64,000 bases of DNA. Origin: Aureibaculum marinum (lineage in GTDB: Bacteria > Bacteroidota > Bacteroidia > Flavobacteriales > Flavobacteriaceae). Where the stretch lies: contig NZ_RPFJ01000006.1 in assembly GCF_003813905.1 (NCBI RefSeq), positions 402,228 to 466,227 of the forward strand. The letters run 5' to 3'. The notes beneath the pieces were generated by a model. It was not told the origin of the DNA, made no database searches, and saw nothing but the letters and a program-made list of their open reading frames with translations. A program made the translations under genes and the position numbers. Shown piece after piece: positions 38,175 through 48,346 of this stretch (its first letter is position 1; the number at the start of each line of letters is the position of its first letter).

Positions 38175-40757
38175 TTAAAACAGGGTTATTTGACCTTCAT
38201 CATCATCATTATTTTTACTACTTACATCGTCTTCATCAATTACATCAACTGAATTTACTTCAGGGTCTTCATAGGGCAGTGGGTCTAATAAGTTTACTTG
38301 TTTTATTTTTTCGGTAGTGAGTTGATTTCCAGTTGCTTTGATACCTTTTATTGCAATAAATTCTTCAAAGTTTACAATCTCATTTTCTAAAGAGCGTTTT
38401 GAGAAAACAACTTCAGCGATAGGTCTATAATCAGTAGCTACAATTTCTAATTGTGATTTTGGATGGTCTGAGATAAAAACTTCTTCTTTGTTAGGGTTGT
38501 CAATCATAAATCGTTTGACATAATAACGTTCTTTTTCTCCGTCATAATGAATGGCGGAAATAGGTTTGTTAGGAATCCATTTTTCCAAAACAATCATGTC
38601 TTCTTCAAAATGAGTAGAGAGATCAGGAATAATTGTTTTTATAGTACCCGACTGTGTGATTATTAATAAGCGATCTTCAGCTGTAAATTCACCTAATAAT
38701 TCCCCTCTGTTTTCAACATTTAATCGTTGAACGGTGTCATCAAACCATATTTTACGTGGTTTTAATGTGCTGATACCCTTTTCTTTTAGTTCAATTTTTT
38801 TAACAGCATGTTTTGTTACAGTATTTCCTTTACTACCACGTCCTTTTATTGCTAAATCAGCAAAATCAATTTCAAATTTTAATTTTTTAATACTGCCAAT
38901 AGCTCGCAAATAAACCATAACTACTTCAGCTTCACCATTAGGGTTTGCTGAAAAGTATAAAACTTTAGAGTTTTTATTACCAGCGGTTAAATCGTATTCT
39001 TTATCACGTGTAATACTGGTAACCGCAAAGCGTTTCATAAAGGTTGAACCAGCTTTACCATCACGATATATCATATTATAAATGGTCCGTTTGTCTTTTT
39101 TCTTGAAAACAGCAATATGAATAATATTTTTTCCGACAAATGTTTTGGAGTCTATCTTAGAGACAATCATTCTACCGTCTTCTAAAAAGACAATAATGTC
39201 ATCAATATCAGAACAATCTGTAACAAACTCGTCTTTGCGAAGTGAGGTTCCGAAAAATCCTTCTTTACGATTGACATATAGTTTTGCATTTTTCATTGCT
39301 ACTTTAGTAGCAACAATGTCTTCGAAAATTCTAATTTCTGTTTTTCTTTCTTTTCCTTTTCCGTATTTATCTTTTAAATTTTTAAAATAATCGATAGCAA
39401 ATTCAATTAAATTGGCAAGATAATGTTTTACTTGTGCAATTTTATCTTCTAAGCTTTCAATATATTGTTTGGCTTTGTCTATATCAAATTTTGATATTTT
39501 TTTAATTCTTATTTCGGTTAAACGAATTATATCGTTTTCAGTAACAGCTCTTTTAAGGTGTTTTATGTGTGGTTTTAAGCCTTTGTCAATAGCTGTAATT
39601 ACCCCTTCCCAAGTTTCTTCTTCTTCAATGTCACGATAGATTCTGTTTTCAATAAAAATTCGCTCTAAAGAAGCAAAATGCCATTGTTCTTCTAATTCGC
39701 CAAGTTCAATTTCAAGTTCTTGTTTTAATAAAGCTACTGTATGGTCTGTAGATTTACGTAAAACCTCACTTACACCTACAAAAATTGGTTTATTGTCTTC
39801 AATAACACAACAAAGTGGAGAAATGGATTGTTCGCAGTAAGTAAAAGCATATAAAGCATCAATGGTTTTATCTGGAGAAACGCCATTTGGTAAGTGTACT
39901 AAAATTTCAACTTCTGCAGCGGTATTATCCTCAATTTTCTTAATTTTTATTTTTCCTTTGTCGTTTGCTTTTAATATAGAATCTATTAAAGAAGAAGTTG
40001 TGGTTCCGTAAGGTACTTCGTTGATAACCAGTGTATTTTTATCTAACTGAGTAATTTTTGCTCGAATTCGAACTTTTCCTCCGCGTTTGCCATCATTATA
40101 ATTGGTAACATCGGCAATTCCTCCAGTTAAAAAATCGGGAATTAACTTAAAACTTTTTCCTTTTAAATGTTTTATAGAAGCATCAATAAGTTCATTAAAG
40201 TTATGAGGTAATATTTTAGTAGAAAGTCCTACAGCAATACCTTCAGCTCCTTGAGCTAAGAGTAGAGGAAATTTTACCGGTAAATTAATAGGTTCTTTTC
40301 TTCTTCCATCATAAGAAGATTGCCAAACTGTAGTTTTAGGATTAAAAACAACTTCTAAGGCAAATTTAGATAATCTCGCTTCTATATAACGTGATGCAGC
40401 AGCACTGTCTCCTGTAAGGATGTTACCCCAGTTACCTTGCATGTCAATAAGAAGTTCTTTTTGACCAAGTTGAACCATAGCATCTGCTATACTAGCATCC
40501 CCATGTGGGTGGTATTGCATGGTATGACCTACTAAATTAGCTACTTTGTTATAACGCCCATCGTCTAAATCTTTCATAGATTGCATGATGCGACGCTGTA
40601 CAGGTTTTAAACCATCAACAATAGCAGGTACGGCTCGTTCTAAAATTACATAAGAGGCATAATCCAAAAACCAGTCTTTATACATACCAGTTACTTTGGT
40701 GATGGTCTCTTCTGAATGATTTTCTGAATTATTCTTGGGTTGGTTTTCTTCTTGCAT
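38175..40757 (-). CDS. parC: DNA topoisomerase IV / gyrase-type subunit A
   Basis: This is an 860-residue type IIA topoisomerase A subunit that cuts and rejoins the gate DNA segment, paired here with ParE. The DNA-breaking Tyr is in AASRYIEARLSKFA (near residue 115), and the quinolone-resistance region begins with HPHGDASIADAMVQLGQ. A C-terminal region of beta-pinwheel-like blades follows from about residue 480 and ends in an acidic tail. Topoisomerase IV is favoured over gyrase because parE is adjacent and no GyrA-box is apparent. The start shares its first base with the end of parE, so the two are translationally coupled. Confidence 0.92.
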   Translation of the reverse strand: MQEENQPKNNSENHSEETITKVTGMYKDWFLDYASYVILERAVPAIVDGLKPVQRRIMQSMKDLDDGRYNKVANLVGHTMQYHPHGDASIADAMVQLGQKELLIDMQGNWGNILTGDSAAASRYIEARLSKFALEVVFNPKTTVWQSSYDGRRKEPINLPVKFPLLLAQGAEGIAVGLSTKILPHNFNELIDASIKHLKGKSFKLIPDFLTGGIADVTNYNDGKRGGKVRIRAKITQLDKNTLVINEVPYGTTTSSLIDSILKANDKGKIKIKKIEDNTAAEVEILVHLPNGVSPDKTIDALYAFTYCEQSISPLCCVIEDNKPIFVGVSEVLRKSTDHTVALLKQELEIELGELEEQWHFASLERIFIENRIYRDIEEEETWEGVITAIDKGLKPHIKHLKRAVTENDIIRLTEIRIKKISKFDIDKAKQYIESLEDKIAQVKHYLANLIEFAIDYFKNLKDKYGKGKERKTEIRIFEDIVATKVAMKNAKLYVNRKEGFFGTSLRKDEFVTDCSDIDDIIVFLEDGRMIVSKIDSKTFVGKNIIHIAVFKKKDKRTIYNMIYRDGKAGSTFMKRFAVTSITRDKEYDLTAGNKNSKVLYFSANPNGEAEVVMVYLRAIGSIKKLKFEIDFADLAIKGRGSKGNTVTKHAVKKIELKEKGISTLKPRKIWFDDTVQRLNVENRGELLGEFTAEDRLLIITQSGTIKTIIPDLSTHFEEDMIVLEKWIPNKPISAIHYDGEKERYYVKRFMIDNPNKEEVFISDHPKSQLEIVATDYRPIAEVVFSKRSLENEIVNFEEFIAIKGIKATGNQLTTEKIKQVNLLDPLPYEDPEVNSVDVIDEDDVSSKNNDDDEGQITLF

Positions 40758-42613
40758 TATAATTCCTCAACTAAATCAAGTTCAACTTTTAAGTTATTAA
40801 TGATAAATTTTTGCCGATCGGGAGTATTTTTACCCATGTAAAAAGTTAATAATTGTTCTATAGACATCTCTTTATCTAGCATTACTGGATCTAATCGAAT
40901 ACTATCTCCAATAAAGTTAGCAAACTCATTTGGTGAAATTTCTCCTAACCCCTTAAATCTAGTAATTTCAGCTTTTCCTCTTAACTTTTCAATAGCATCT
41001 TGTTTTTCTGATTCTGAATAGCAATAAAAAGTTTGTTTTTTATCTCTTACTCTAAATAGTGGTGTATCTAAAATATATAAATGTCCCTCTTTTATTAATT
41101 CAGGAAAAAACTGTAAGAAAAACGTAATTAGTAAAAGTCTAATGTGCATTCCATCAACATCGGCATCTGTAGCAATTACAATATTGTTATAGCGTAAATT
41201 TTCAATACCATCTTCAATATTCAATGCAGCTTGGAGTAAGTTAAATTCTTCATTTTCATAAACAATTTTTTTGCTCATGCCAAATGAATTTAATGGTTTT
41301 CCACGTAAACTAAATACTGCTTGTGTATTTACATTTCTAGATTTGGTAATAGACCCACTTGCAGAATCACCCTCTGTGATAAACAGAGTGCTGTCTAAGC
41401 GATTGTCTTTTTTCATGTCTCCTAAATGAACACGGCAATCACGTAGTTTTTTGTTATGTAAATTGGCTTTTTTAGCTCTGTCTCTAGCTAATTTTCTAAT
41501 ACCTGATAAATCCTTACGTTCGCGTTCAGCTTGAAGGATTTTCTTCTGCATTTGTTCAGCGGAATCAGGATTTTTATGTAAATAATTATCGAGATTTCGT
41601 TTAACAAAGTCAAGAATAAATGTACGTACAGTTGGTAATTTACCACCCATTTCAGTTGAACCCAATTTCGTTTTAGTTTGACTTTCAAAAACGGGTTCCA
41701 TTACTTTTACACTTATAGCGGAAACTACAGATTTTCTTATATCTGATGCGTCATAATTCTTTCCAAAAAAGTCTCTTACTGTTTTTACTAAAGCTTCTCT
41801 AAATGCATTTTGATGTGTACCTCCTTGGGTTGTGTGTTGTCCATTTACAAAAGAATAAAACTCTTCACTATATTGAGATTTACTATGAGTTAATGCAATT
41901 TCAATATCGTCTTCTTTGAGGTGAATAATAGGGTAGACCATATCCTCTTCAGAGATGTTTTCCTCCAATAAATCTTTTAATCCATTTTCAGAAAAATATT
42001 TTTCACCATTAAAAATTATAGTTAACCCTGGATTGAGGTAAACATAATTCTTAATCATTCTTATAATATACTCGTTACGATACTTGTAATTTATAAAAAT
42101 ACTATCGTCTGGAGTAAAACTAACTTTAGTACCTTTTCTTAATGAAGAGTCTTGAATTTCACTTTCATTAACTAAATTTCCTTTTTCAAATTCTGCAATT
42201 TTTGTTTTACTATCTCTTACAGATTGTACTCTAAACTGAGAAGAAAGAGCATTTACAGCTTTTGTACCCACTCCATTTAGTCCTACTGATTTTTTAAATG
42301 CTCTGGAATCATATTTTCCTCCTGTATTCATTTTAGAAACAACATCAACTACTTTACCAAGAGGAATACCTCGTCCATAATCTCTTACAGTTACAGTTTT
42401 ATCTCTAACAGAGATTTCTATGGTTTTACCGGCTCCCATTACATACTCATCAATAGAGTTGTCAATAACTTCTTTTATAAGAATGTATATACCATCATCT
42501 GGTGACGAACCATCACCTAGTTTTCCAATATACATTCCTGGACGCATACGAATATGCTCTTTCCAGTCCAACGATCTAATATTATCTTCGGTATATTTGG
42601 TTTGTTCTGACAT
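40757..42613 (-). CDS. parE: DNA topoisomerase IV subunit B
   Basis: This is the 618-residue ATPase subunit that decatenates chromosomes with ParC. The GHKL ATP site is seen in [25 protein letters not shown] and the DYGRGIPLG loop. The TOPRIM domain has [10 protein letters not shown] and [12 protein letters not shown], which bind catalytic Mg. The C-terminus ([14 protein letters not shown]) is standard, and the length fits ParE, shorter than most GyrB proteins. It is the first gene of the parE-parC unit, with a one-base overlap. Confidence 0.94.
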   Translation of the reverse strand: MSEQTKYTEDNIRSLDWKEHIRMRPGMYIGKLGDGSSPDDGIYILIKEVIDNSIDEYVMGAGKTIEISVRDKTVTVRDYGRGIPLGKVVDVVSKMNTGGKYDSRAFKKSVGLNGVGTKAVNALSSQFRVQSVRDSKTKIAEFEKGNLVNESEIQDSSLRKGTKVSFTPDDSIFINYKYRNEYIIRMIKNYVYLNPGLTIIFNGEKYFSENGLKDLLEENISEEDMVYPIIHLKEDDIEIALTHSKSQYSEEFYSFVNGQHTTQGGTHQNAFREALVKTVRDFFGKNYDASDIRKSVVSAISVKVMEPVFESQTKTKLGSTEMGGKLPTVRTFILDFVKRNLDNYLHKNPDSAEQMQKKILQAERERKDLSGIRKLARDRAKKANLHNKKLRDCRVHLGDMKKDNRLDSTLFITEGDSASGSITKSRNVNTQAVFSLRGKPLNSFGMSKKIVYENEEFNLLQAALNIEDGIENLRYNNIVIATDADVDGMHIRLLLITFFLQFFPELIKEGHLYILDTPLFRVRDKKQTFYCYSESEKQDAIEKLRGKAEITRFKGLGEISPNEFANFIGDSIRLDPVMLDKEMSIEQLLTFYMGKNTPDRQKFIINNLKVELDLVEEL

Positions 42614-42756
42614 TAAATGATGTGTGATTTTTTGTGTGATTGCTAAAATAACAAAACAAGATAAAATATAAAAAAGTATTGGTACATTTTATTAACATAG
42701 TTATTGGTTTGTTATTAATTTCTTTAAATTTGCTTTACACTTAAAAATCAACTAGT

Positions 42757-43521
42757 ATTAAAAAACAGATTCCGAATATTATTACATTATTAAATTTGTT
42801 ATCAGGTGTAATTGCAGTGATGTTTGCTGCAAATAACGATTTGGTAACTGCAGCTATTTTTGTACTATTAGGTATCTTTTTTGATTTTTTTGACGGGCTA
42901 GTAGCTAGATTGTTAAAAGTTCAAAGTGAATTAGGTTTGCAATTAGACTCGTTAGCAGATGTGGTTACAAGTGGAGTAGTGCCAGGTATTGTTATGTTTC
43001 AGTTATTATTAAGGTCTGTGAATCAAAATTCTTTTGAGGCTTCTTTTTTTGATAGTGCAACCATGATGACTTGGGTTGGTTTTAAGTTTAAAACCATTCA
43101 ATTAGTACCTTTTATAGGGCTTTTACTAACTTTAGCTGCTGCGTATCGATTGGCGAAGTTCAATTTAGATAAACGTCAAACTACTTCATTTATCGGATTG
43201 CCAACACCAGCAATGGCATTATTTGTGCTTAGCTTGCCAATAATTTTAGCATTTAGTAATATTGTATCTATAATTAATTTAATATCAAATTCGTATTTTT
43301 TGATTGGTATTACGTTGTTTTTTAGTTATTTAATGAATGTTGAGTTGCCGCTTTTTTCATTAAAATTTAAGAATTTTTCTTTAAAAAATAATAGTATAGA
43401 ACTTGTATTTTTGCTAATTAGTTTAGTCTTAATCATTAGTTTTAAATTTGTGTCAATTCCTATTATTATTTTAATGTATATAATGTTATCGATTCTTAAA
43501 AATTCAGTACAAAAAATGTAA
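42757..43521 (+). CDS. pssA: CDP-diacylglycerol-serine O-phosphatidyltransferase, possible ATT start
   Basis: PssA makes phosphatidylserine from CDP-diacylglycerol and serine at the inner membrane, the precursor of phosphatidylethanolamine. The CDP-alcohol phosphatidyltransferase motif is intact: DFFDGLVARLLKVQSELG followed by QLDSLAD, matching D-x2-D-G-x2-A-R-x8-G-x3-D-x3-D. About six to seven membrane helices follow. The start is unusual. The frame is open from 42745 and codes for KKQIPNIITLLNLLSG, the conserved first helix, but contains no ATG, GTG or TTG before the TTG at 42796, which would delete it. I therefore place the start at the ATT at 42757 (254 residues); the shorter 42796 start is the alternative. 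Confidence 0.85.
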   Translation: MKKQIPNIITLLNLLSGVIAVMFAANNDLVTAAIFVLLGIFFDFFDGLVARLLKVQSELGLQLDSLADVVTSGVVPGIVMFQLLLRSVNQNSFEASFFDSATMMTWVGFKFKTIQLVPFIGLLLTLAAAYRLAKFNLDKRQTTSFIGLPTPAMALFVLSLPIILAFSNIVSIINLISNSYFLIGITLFFSYLMNVELPLFSLKFKNFSLKNNSIELVFLLISLVLIISFKFVSIPIIILMYIMLSILKNSVQKM

Positions 43522-43670
43522 TTTTTGTGCTCTCTAATTTTTTACAACATCTTTTCAAACAGATATTTATAATTTTATATTTGATTATATAACCTATAAG
43601 CATTAGAGTTGTATATAATAATTCGTAAAACAAATCGTTTAAATCATGCAATCGCTAAACATTTGTATTT

Positions 43671-46600
43671 ATGAAATCAACTCAGACTACACAAAAGTGT
43701 AATTTTATTTACATAACACTTTTACTTTTATTAGCACTATTATTTATTCCGTTGTTTGTTAAAGCACAAACAACTATTCCTTTTGAAAAGAGATATGAAA
43801 CTTCGGGGATTAATGGTGAGTTAACTATCATTGGAAATTCTATTTTAGGAGAAACCAGTGATATGCCGTACAATGGTACAGACCGTAACAATGACATTGA
43901 TATGGTTTTTGTTGATATTGATAATGATCCTTCTACTTTTAACTCGAGTAGTGCAAACTTTACAACAGGATCATGTAATCGTGTTGTTTATGCTGGTTTA
44001 TACTGGGGAGCAGTAAGTGCACCTTCATCTCCAGCACCCAATGAAGTTAAATTTAAAATACCAGGAGGAAGTTATCAGGTGATAACCGCTGATATTGCGG
44101 ACGCTTCTAAAAGAGAAGATTTAGATTTAGTTTTTTATAAAGATGTTACCAGTATAGTAGCTTCTAATACAAACCCTAACGGTGATTATTATGTGGCAGA
44201 TATAAGTACAAACGTAGGGAGAAACAGTTCTGCAGGATGGTCTTTAGTAATTGTATATGAAGATCCTTCTGAACCTAGAAAGTACATCAGTACTTTTGAT
44301 GGTATGTCAGCGGTTAGAAATGGAGCTTATAGAACGGTAGATTTTAGTTATTCAGGATTTACAACGCCGCCATCTGGACCTGTTGAAGGTAAAGTTGGTG
44401 TTGCTGCATTAGAAGGTGATTTAGGTTTGTATGGTGATCAAATGCAATTTAAAGCTGATGGTAATGCCAGTTTTACACCGTTATATGATGATGCAAATGA
44501 TGTGAACAATTTTTTCAGTAGTAATATAACTCACGATGGTGTTATTGTTAGTGATAGAAACTTAAATAGTACTAATACTTTAGGATGGGATCAAAAAATA
44601 TTAGACTTTACCCCATTAAACACAGGAAATTCATTAATAGGTAATGGAGAAACAGGAGCCACTGTACGTGTTACCAATACTGCAGGAGGAGATCATATTT
44701 TTACTTTTTTAAATACGTTCTCAATCAATATTATTGAGCCTATTTTACAAGTTTTGACAAGTGTTGAAGACGATTCAAACAATCCAATTACTTATAACTC
44801 ACCTGTTCCTTTAGGAGCTACGGTATGGTATAATATTAATTTTAGAAATATTGGTACTGATGATGCTAAAGATGTTGTAGTAACAAATACACTACCATTA
44901 AATGTAACATTAGATGATACAACATTTGAATTTTTAGATGAATTTGGTACACCTTTAGCACCAGGCTTAATTAACTATTCGTATAATGCTGCCAACAGAC
45001 AAATAACATTTACTATAGATGATTCTCTTGTGTTAAAAAATATTGAATCTTATAATATTAGATATAAAGTTACAGCCTCAAATGACTGTTTCGATTATAC
45101 TGATGCTTGTACTAATTTATTACAAAATACAATTAGTTCTTCGTATGGAGGAGTTACATCAGGAGAAAATGTATCTGATCAGCCAGGATTAATTGGTATT
45201 AATGGTTGTGGTTTACCTACAGAAGGGTCTATGGATTTATATGTAGACACTAGCTCTTGTCAATTTGATAGTACTGAGCAATATTGTAATAATAATTTAA
45301 CAATTTCAGGCCATGATGGTTATAACTTATATGAATGGGTTGATCAAAATGGTAATGATTTAGGTACAGGTAAAGAAATTGTTGTTGATGGACCTGGCGT
45401 TTATACAGTAACTCAAACAAAAACAGGATGTACGGTTACTACAAGAACTATAACTGTACTTGGTTTAGATGTTACTTTTACACCCTCAGATGCTTTGTGT
45501 AAAGATAGTGCAGATGGAAAAGTAAATATAACTATTGATGATAATTCTAACAGTTTTACCTATGAATTATCAAAAGGAGGTAGCGTAATTGCTACGTATG
45601 GACCAACAGCTGATAAATCATATGATTTTACAGGATTAGATATAGGAACCTATTCGGCAAGGGTTACAAATGCAGATGGTTGTTTTGATGTACAAGAATT
45701 TACCATAGCGGAGCCAACTTTATTAGAGGCAAGTAATAGTGTTTTAGACAATATTATGCCTTGTAATGGGAATGCTTTGAGTGGAAGAATTGAAGTAACT
45801 GGAACCGGAGGTACGCCACCATATCAGTATAGTATTAATAACGGTGCTAGTTATCAAGAATCAAACATTTTTGAAGTAACAACAGAAGGAAATCATACAA
45901 TTACTGTAAAGGATGCTAATGGTTGTACAACAACGACAGTAGCTAATATTGATTTCGACGAAGAAATAGAATATACAGTAGAAAAACAAGATGTTTTATG
46001 TTATGGAGGTAGTGACGGATCAATTACTATTAATGTAAGTCAAAATACAGCAGGTAATACATTGTCTTATAGTATTGATGGAGGTAATACATTCCAATCT
46101 TCATCATCTTTTACTGGACTATCAAGTGGTGATTATCAAATTATTATTAGAAAAGTAAAAGGTGTAAATACTTGTGAAACTACAGAATCTGTAAGTTTAA
46201 ATCAATTGACATATTTAGAATTTACAGCAGATGCTGGTTTTAAATGTGAAGGGTCAGAAAATCAGATTATTGCAAATGTTGCAACAGAGTATCAAAACGA
46301 AGTAGAATATAGTTTAGACGGAGGCCCTTATCAATCTTCTAATATATTTGAAGATGTTTCAAATGGTGAACATACTGTAAGGGTAAGAAATACTACTACA
46401 GGATGTACTGACGAGCCAGTAACAGTTTATGTAGAAGCTTATACTCCTGTAAGTTTTGATATTGAAAACACAGATTCATTAGTAGAATATGTTGTCAATG
46501 CAAGAAATGGCGAACCAGAATATCAATATGCAATGCTTAAAAATACAGATAAATTTACTTCTCCTGAAGTTAATGATAGTGATTTTGGAAGTTTAAATAC

Positions 46601-46955
46601 ATTTTCTGTAAGTGGAGCTGGCTTTTATACATTCTATGTAAAAGATAATAAAGGATGTATTGTTTCTGAAATAATTGAAGTAAAGGATATAGAAATTCCA
46701 AATTTCTTTACGCCAGATGGTAATGGTATTAACGATACTTGGTATCCTAGAAATATAGAAATTTATCCAGATATCACGGTAAAAATATTTGATAGGTATC
46801 AACGATTAATTGTTAGTTATCAAGGAACTCAACATTCTTGGGATGGTGTTTATAAAGGTAAATTGTTGCCATCAGGAGATTATTGGTATCTAATTAAGCT
46901 TAATGCACCAAATGACAAAAGAGAGTTTAAAGGCAACTTTACCTTATATAGATAA
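43671..46955 (+). CDS. SprB-like surface protein with gliding-type T9SS sorting domain
   Basis: This is a 1094-residue secreted protein. The signal peptide ends near VKAQ (residue 33). The first 350 residues form a globular domain (NRVVYAGLYWGAVSAPSSP). Next is a DUF11-like domain (VVVTNTLPLNVTLDDTTFEF). Several SprB-type repeats follow, recognisable by a CYGGSDGSITINV start and a SYSIDGGNTFQ or QYSINNGASYQ core. The last 85 residues are the gliding-motility-associated (type B) sorting domain: IPNFFTPDGNGINDTWYPRN, KIFDRYQRLI and GKLLPSGDYWYLIKLN. Secretion by the type IX system is predicted, probably as a cell-surface adhesin or gliding track protein. The next gene, 20 bp away, encodes its likely SprF partner. 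Confidence 0.9.
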   Translation: MKSTQTTQKCNFIYITLLLLLALLFIPLFVKAQTTIPFEKRYETSGINGELTIIGNSILGETSDMPYNGTDRNNDIDMVFVDIDNDPSTFNSSSANFTTGSCNRVVYAGLYWGAVSAPSSPAPNEVKFKIPGGSYQVITADIADASKREDLDLVFYKDVTSIVASNTNPNGDYYVADISTNVGRNSSAGWSLVIVYEDPSEPRKYISTFDGMSAVRNGAYRTVDFSYSGFTTPPSGPVEGKVGVAALEGDLGLYGDQMQFKADGNASFTPLYDDANDVNNFFSSNITHDGVIVSDRNLNSTNTLGWDQKILDFTPLNTGNSLIGNGETGATVRVTNTAGGDHIFTFLNTFSINIIEPILQVLTSVEDDSNNPITYNSPVPLGATVWYNINFRNIGTDDAKDVVVTNTLPLNVTLDDTTFEFLDEFGTPLAPGLINYSYNAANRQITFTIDDSLVLKNIESYNIRYKVTASNDCFDYTDACTNLLQNTISSSYGGVTSGENVSDQPGLIGINGCGLPTEGSMDLYVDTSSCQFDSTEQYCNNNLTISGHDGYNLYEWVDQNGNDLGTGKEIVVDGPGVYTVTQTKTGCTVTTRTITVLGLDVTFTPSDALCKDSADGKVNITIDDNSNSFTYELSKGGSVIATYGPTADKSYDFTGLDIGTYSARVTNADGCFDVQEFTIAEPTLLEASNSVLDNIMPCNGNALSGRIEVTGTGGTPPYQYSINNGASYQESNIFEVTTEGNHTITVKDANGCTTTTVANIDFDEEIEYTVEKQDVLCYGGSDGSITINVSQNTAGNTLSYSIDGGNTFQSSSSFTGLSSGDYQIIIRKVKGVNTCETTESVSLNQLTYLEFTADAGFKCEGSENQIIANVATEYQNEVEYSLDGGPYQSSNIFEDVSNGEHTVRVRNTTTGCTDEPVTVYVEAYTPVSFDIENTDSLVEYVVNARNGEPEYQYAMLKNTDKFTSPEVNDSDFGSLNTFSVSGAGFYTFYVKDNKGCIVSEIIEVKDIEIPNFFTPDGNGINDTWYPRNIEIYPDITVKIFDRYQRLIVSYQGTQHSWDGVYKGKLLPSGDYWYLIKLNAPNDKREFKGNFTLYR

Positions 46956-46975
46956 CATTAAAACTAGTTAACCCA

Positions 46976-47938
46976 ATGAAAAAATATATTTATATAGCAT
47001 TATTTGCCTTTACATTAATGGCAAATTCACAAGAGTTAAAATTATCTCCATATTCGCAGTATTTAGTTGAAAATACCTTTGTTATTTCTCCAGCTTATGC
47101 AGGTATTGATGATGTACATAAATTGCGATTAAGTGGAGTAGCTCAATGGATAGGAATAAAAGATGCACCATTAACTCAACAATTGTCTTACGATACTAGA
47201 ATAAGTGAAAATGCAGGTGTTGGTGTTATTTTGTATAACGATAGAAATGGTAACACGAAACAAATGGGAGCTCAGTTGTCTTATGCATATCATATTGTTA
47301 TTTCAGAAAGAAATGATGAGTATCTTTCATTTGGACTATCTTATAAATTCAACCATTTTAAAATTGATACAGGTAATTTTGATGATGGTACCGGTACAGG
47401 ACATAATGATCCAAGTGTAGGAGCTAGCCAGTCTACTGCAAATCATAACTTTGAAGTAGGAGGATTGTATAGGGTGAAGAATTATTTTATAGGACTTAAT
47501 GCTTCAAATCTTTTAAATAAGACCACTAAAATATTTGCGAATACAGAGCCTGTTAAGTTAAGAACTTATTACTTGTATACTGGCTATACATTTTTGAGTG
47601 ACAATGATGAGTATGAGTATGAGCCTTCTTTATTCTTTAAATATTTTGAAGCTGATGGTCGCTCTGTTTCTGATATTAACTTTAAGGCTAGAAAATTAAC
47701 CGACGATGGTTATTACTGGGCAGGTATTAATTCAAGATTCTTAAATGATCAAAGCTTTAAACCATTATCTATTTCTCCTTTATTAGGATTGAAAAAAGAT
47801 AAAATGTACCTTGGTTTGGGGTATCAATTTAATATTAATGAATCTGTAGAACTAGGTTCTTACGGAACGCCATTAATAGTGTTAGGTTACGATTTTGATG
47901 CCGGTAGGTTTAATACAAGCTGGAGTTCAAGAAAATAA
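46976..47938 (+). CDS. PorP/SprF family type IX secretion membrane protein
   Basis: This is a 320-residue outer-membrane beta-barrel protein of the PorP/SprF family. A signal peptide (MKKYIYIALFAFTLMANSQE) is followed by the family opening LKLSPYSQYLVENTFVISPAYAG and by alternating barrel strands to the C-terminus. In Flavobacterium johnsoniae each large type B adhesin such as SprB has a SprF-like partner needed for its export, and the gene order here (adhesin then SprF, 20 bp apart) fits. The pairing with this particular adhesin is inferred. Confidence 0.92.
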   Translation: MKKYIYIALFAFTLMANSQELKLSPYSQYLVENTFVISPAYAGIDDVHKLRLSGVAQWIGIKDAPLTQQLSYDTRISENAGVGVILYNDRNGNTKQMGAQLSYAYHIVISERNDEYLSFGLSYKFNHFKIDTGNFDDGTGTGHNDPSVGASQSTANHNFEVGGLYRVKNYFIGLNASNLLNKTTKIFANTEPVKLRTYYLYTGYTFLSDNDEYEYEPSLFFKYFEADGRSVSDINFKARKLTDDGYYWAGINSRFLNDQSFKPLSISPLLGLKKDKMYLGLGYQFNINESVELGSYGTPLIVLGYDFDAGRFNTSWSSRK

Positions 47939-47961
47939 TAGAATTAAAAAAAATCAAAAAA

Positions 47962-48285
47962 ATGAAAAATATAAAAATTATTGCCGTATTATTTTGTTTA
48001 GGATATTTTGGTCTGTGCAATAGCTATGCTCAATCTACATCAGATAAACAAGATGATGATAAAGTGTATAAAGTTCAAATGCTTGAAGTACCTGATAGTG
48101 TTAAAGAAACATTGAAAAACTATTCAGGCTATACAATATCTAAAGATGTAAGTTATAAATTAAGGTCTACAAATACAAAATCAGATAAGGTATATAGATT
48201 TAAAATAGAACGTAAAAATTTTCCTTATGTATTATTAGTAAGTGAGAAAGGAAAAGTTTTGGGGATTGAATCAGATGAAACTTGA
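47962..48285 (+). CDS. Small secreted PepSY-like protein
   Basis: This 107-residue protein has a signal peptide (ending NSYAQ near residue 24). The mature part has one helix-strand unit, VPDSVKETLKNYSGYTISKD, then VYRFKIERKNFPYVLLVSEKGK. The order resembles PepSY-like periplasmic domains that bind or inhibit other proteins. I am not sure of the family. It follows the SprF-like gene by 23 bp and ends just before a bidirectional terminator, so it is the third gene of the adhesin unit. Confidence 0.65.
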   Translation: MKNIKIIAVLFCLGYFGLCNSYAQSTSDKQDDDKVYKVQMLEVPDSVKETLKNYSGYTISKDVSYKLRSTNTKSDKVYRFKIERKNFPYVLLVSEKGKVLGIESDET

Positions 48286-48309
48286 TTTTATAAAATCCAA
48301 AATAAAAAA

Positions 48310-48342
48310 AAAGACTATCAATTAATTGATAGTCTTTTTTTT
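48310..48342. terminator. Bidirectional intrinsic terminator
   Basis: A perfect 28-base palindrome (48310-48337) is flanked by As upstream and Ts downstream. It ends both the rightward adhesin unit and the leftward response-regulator unit, which converge here. Confidence 0.85.
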
Positions 48343-48346
48343 ATTC

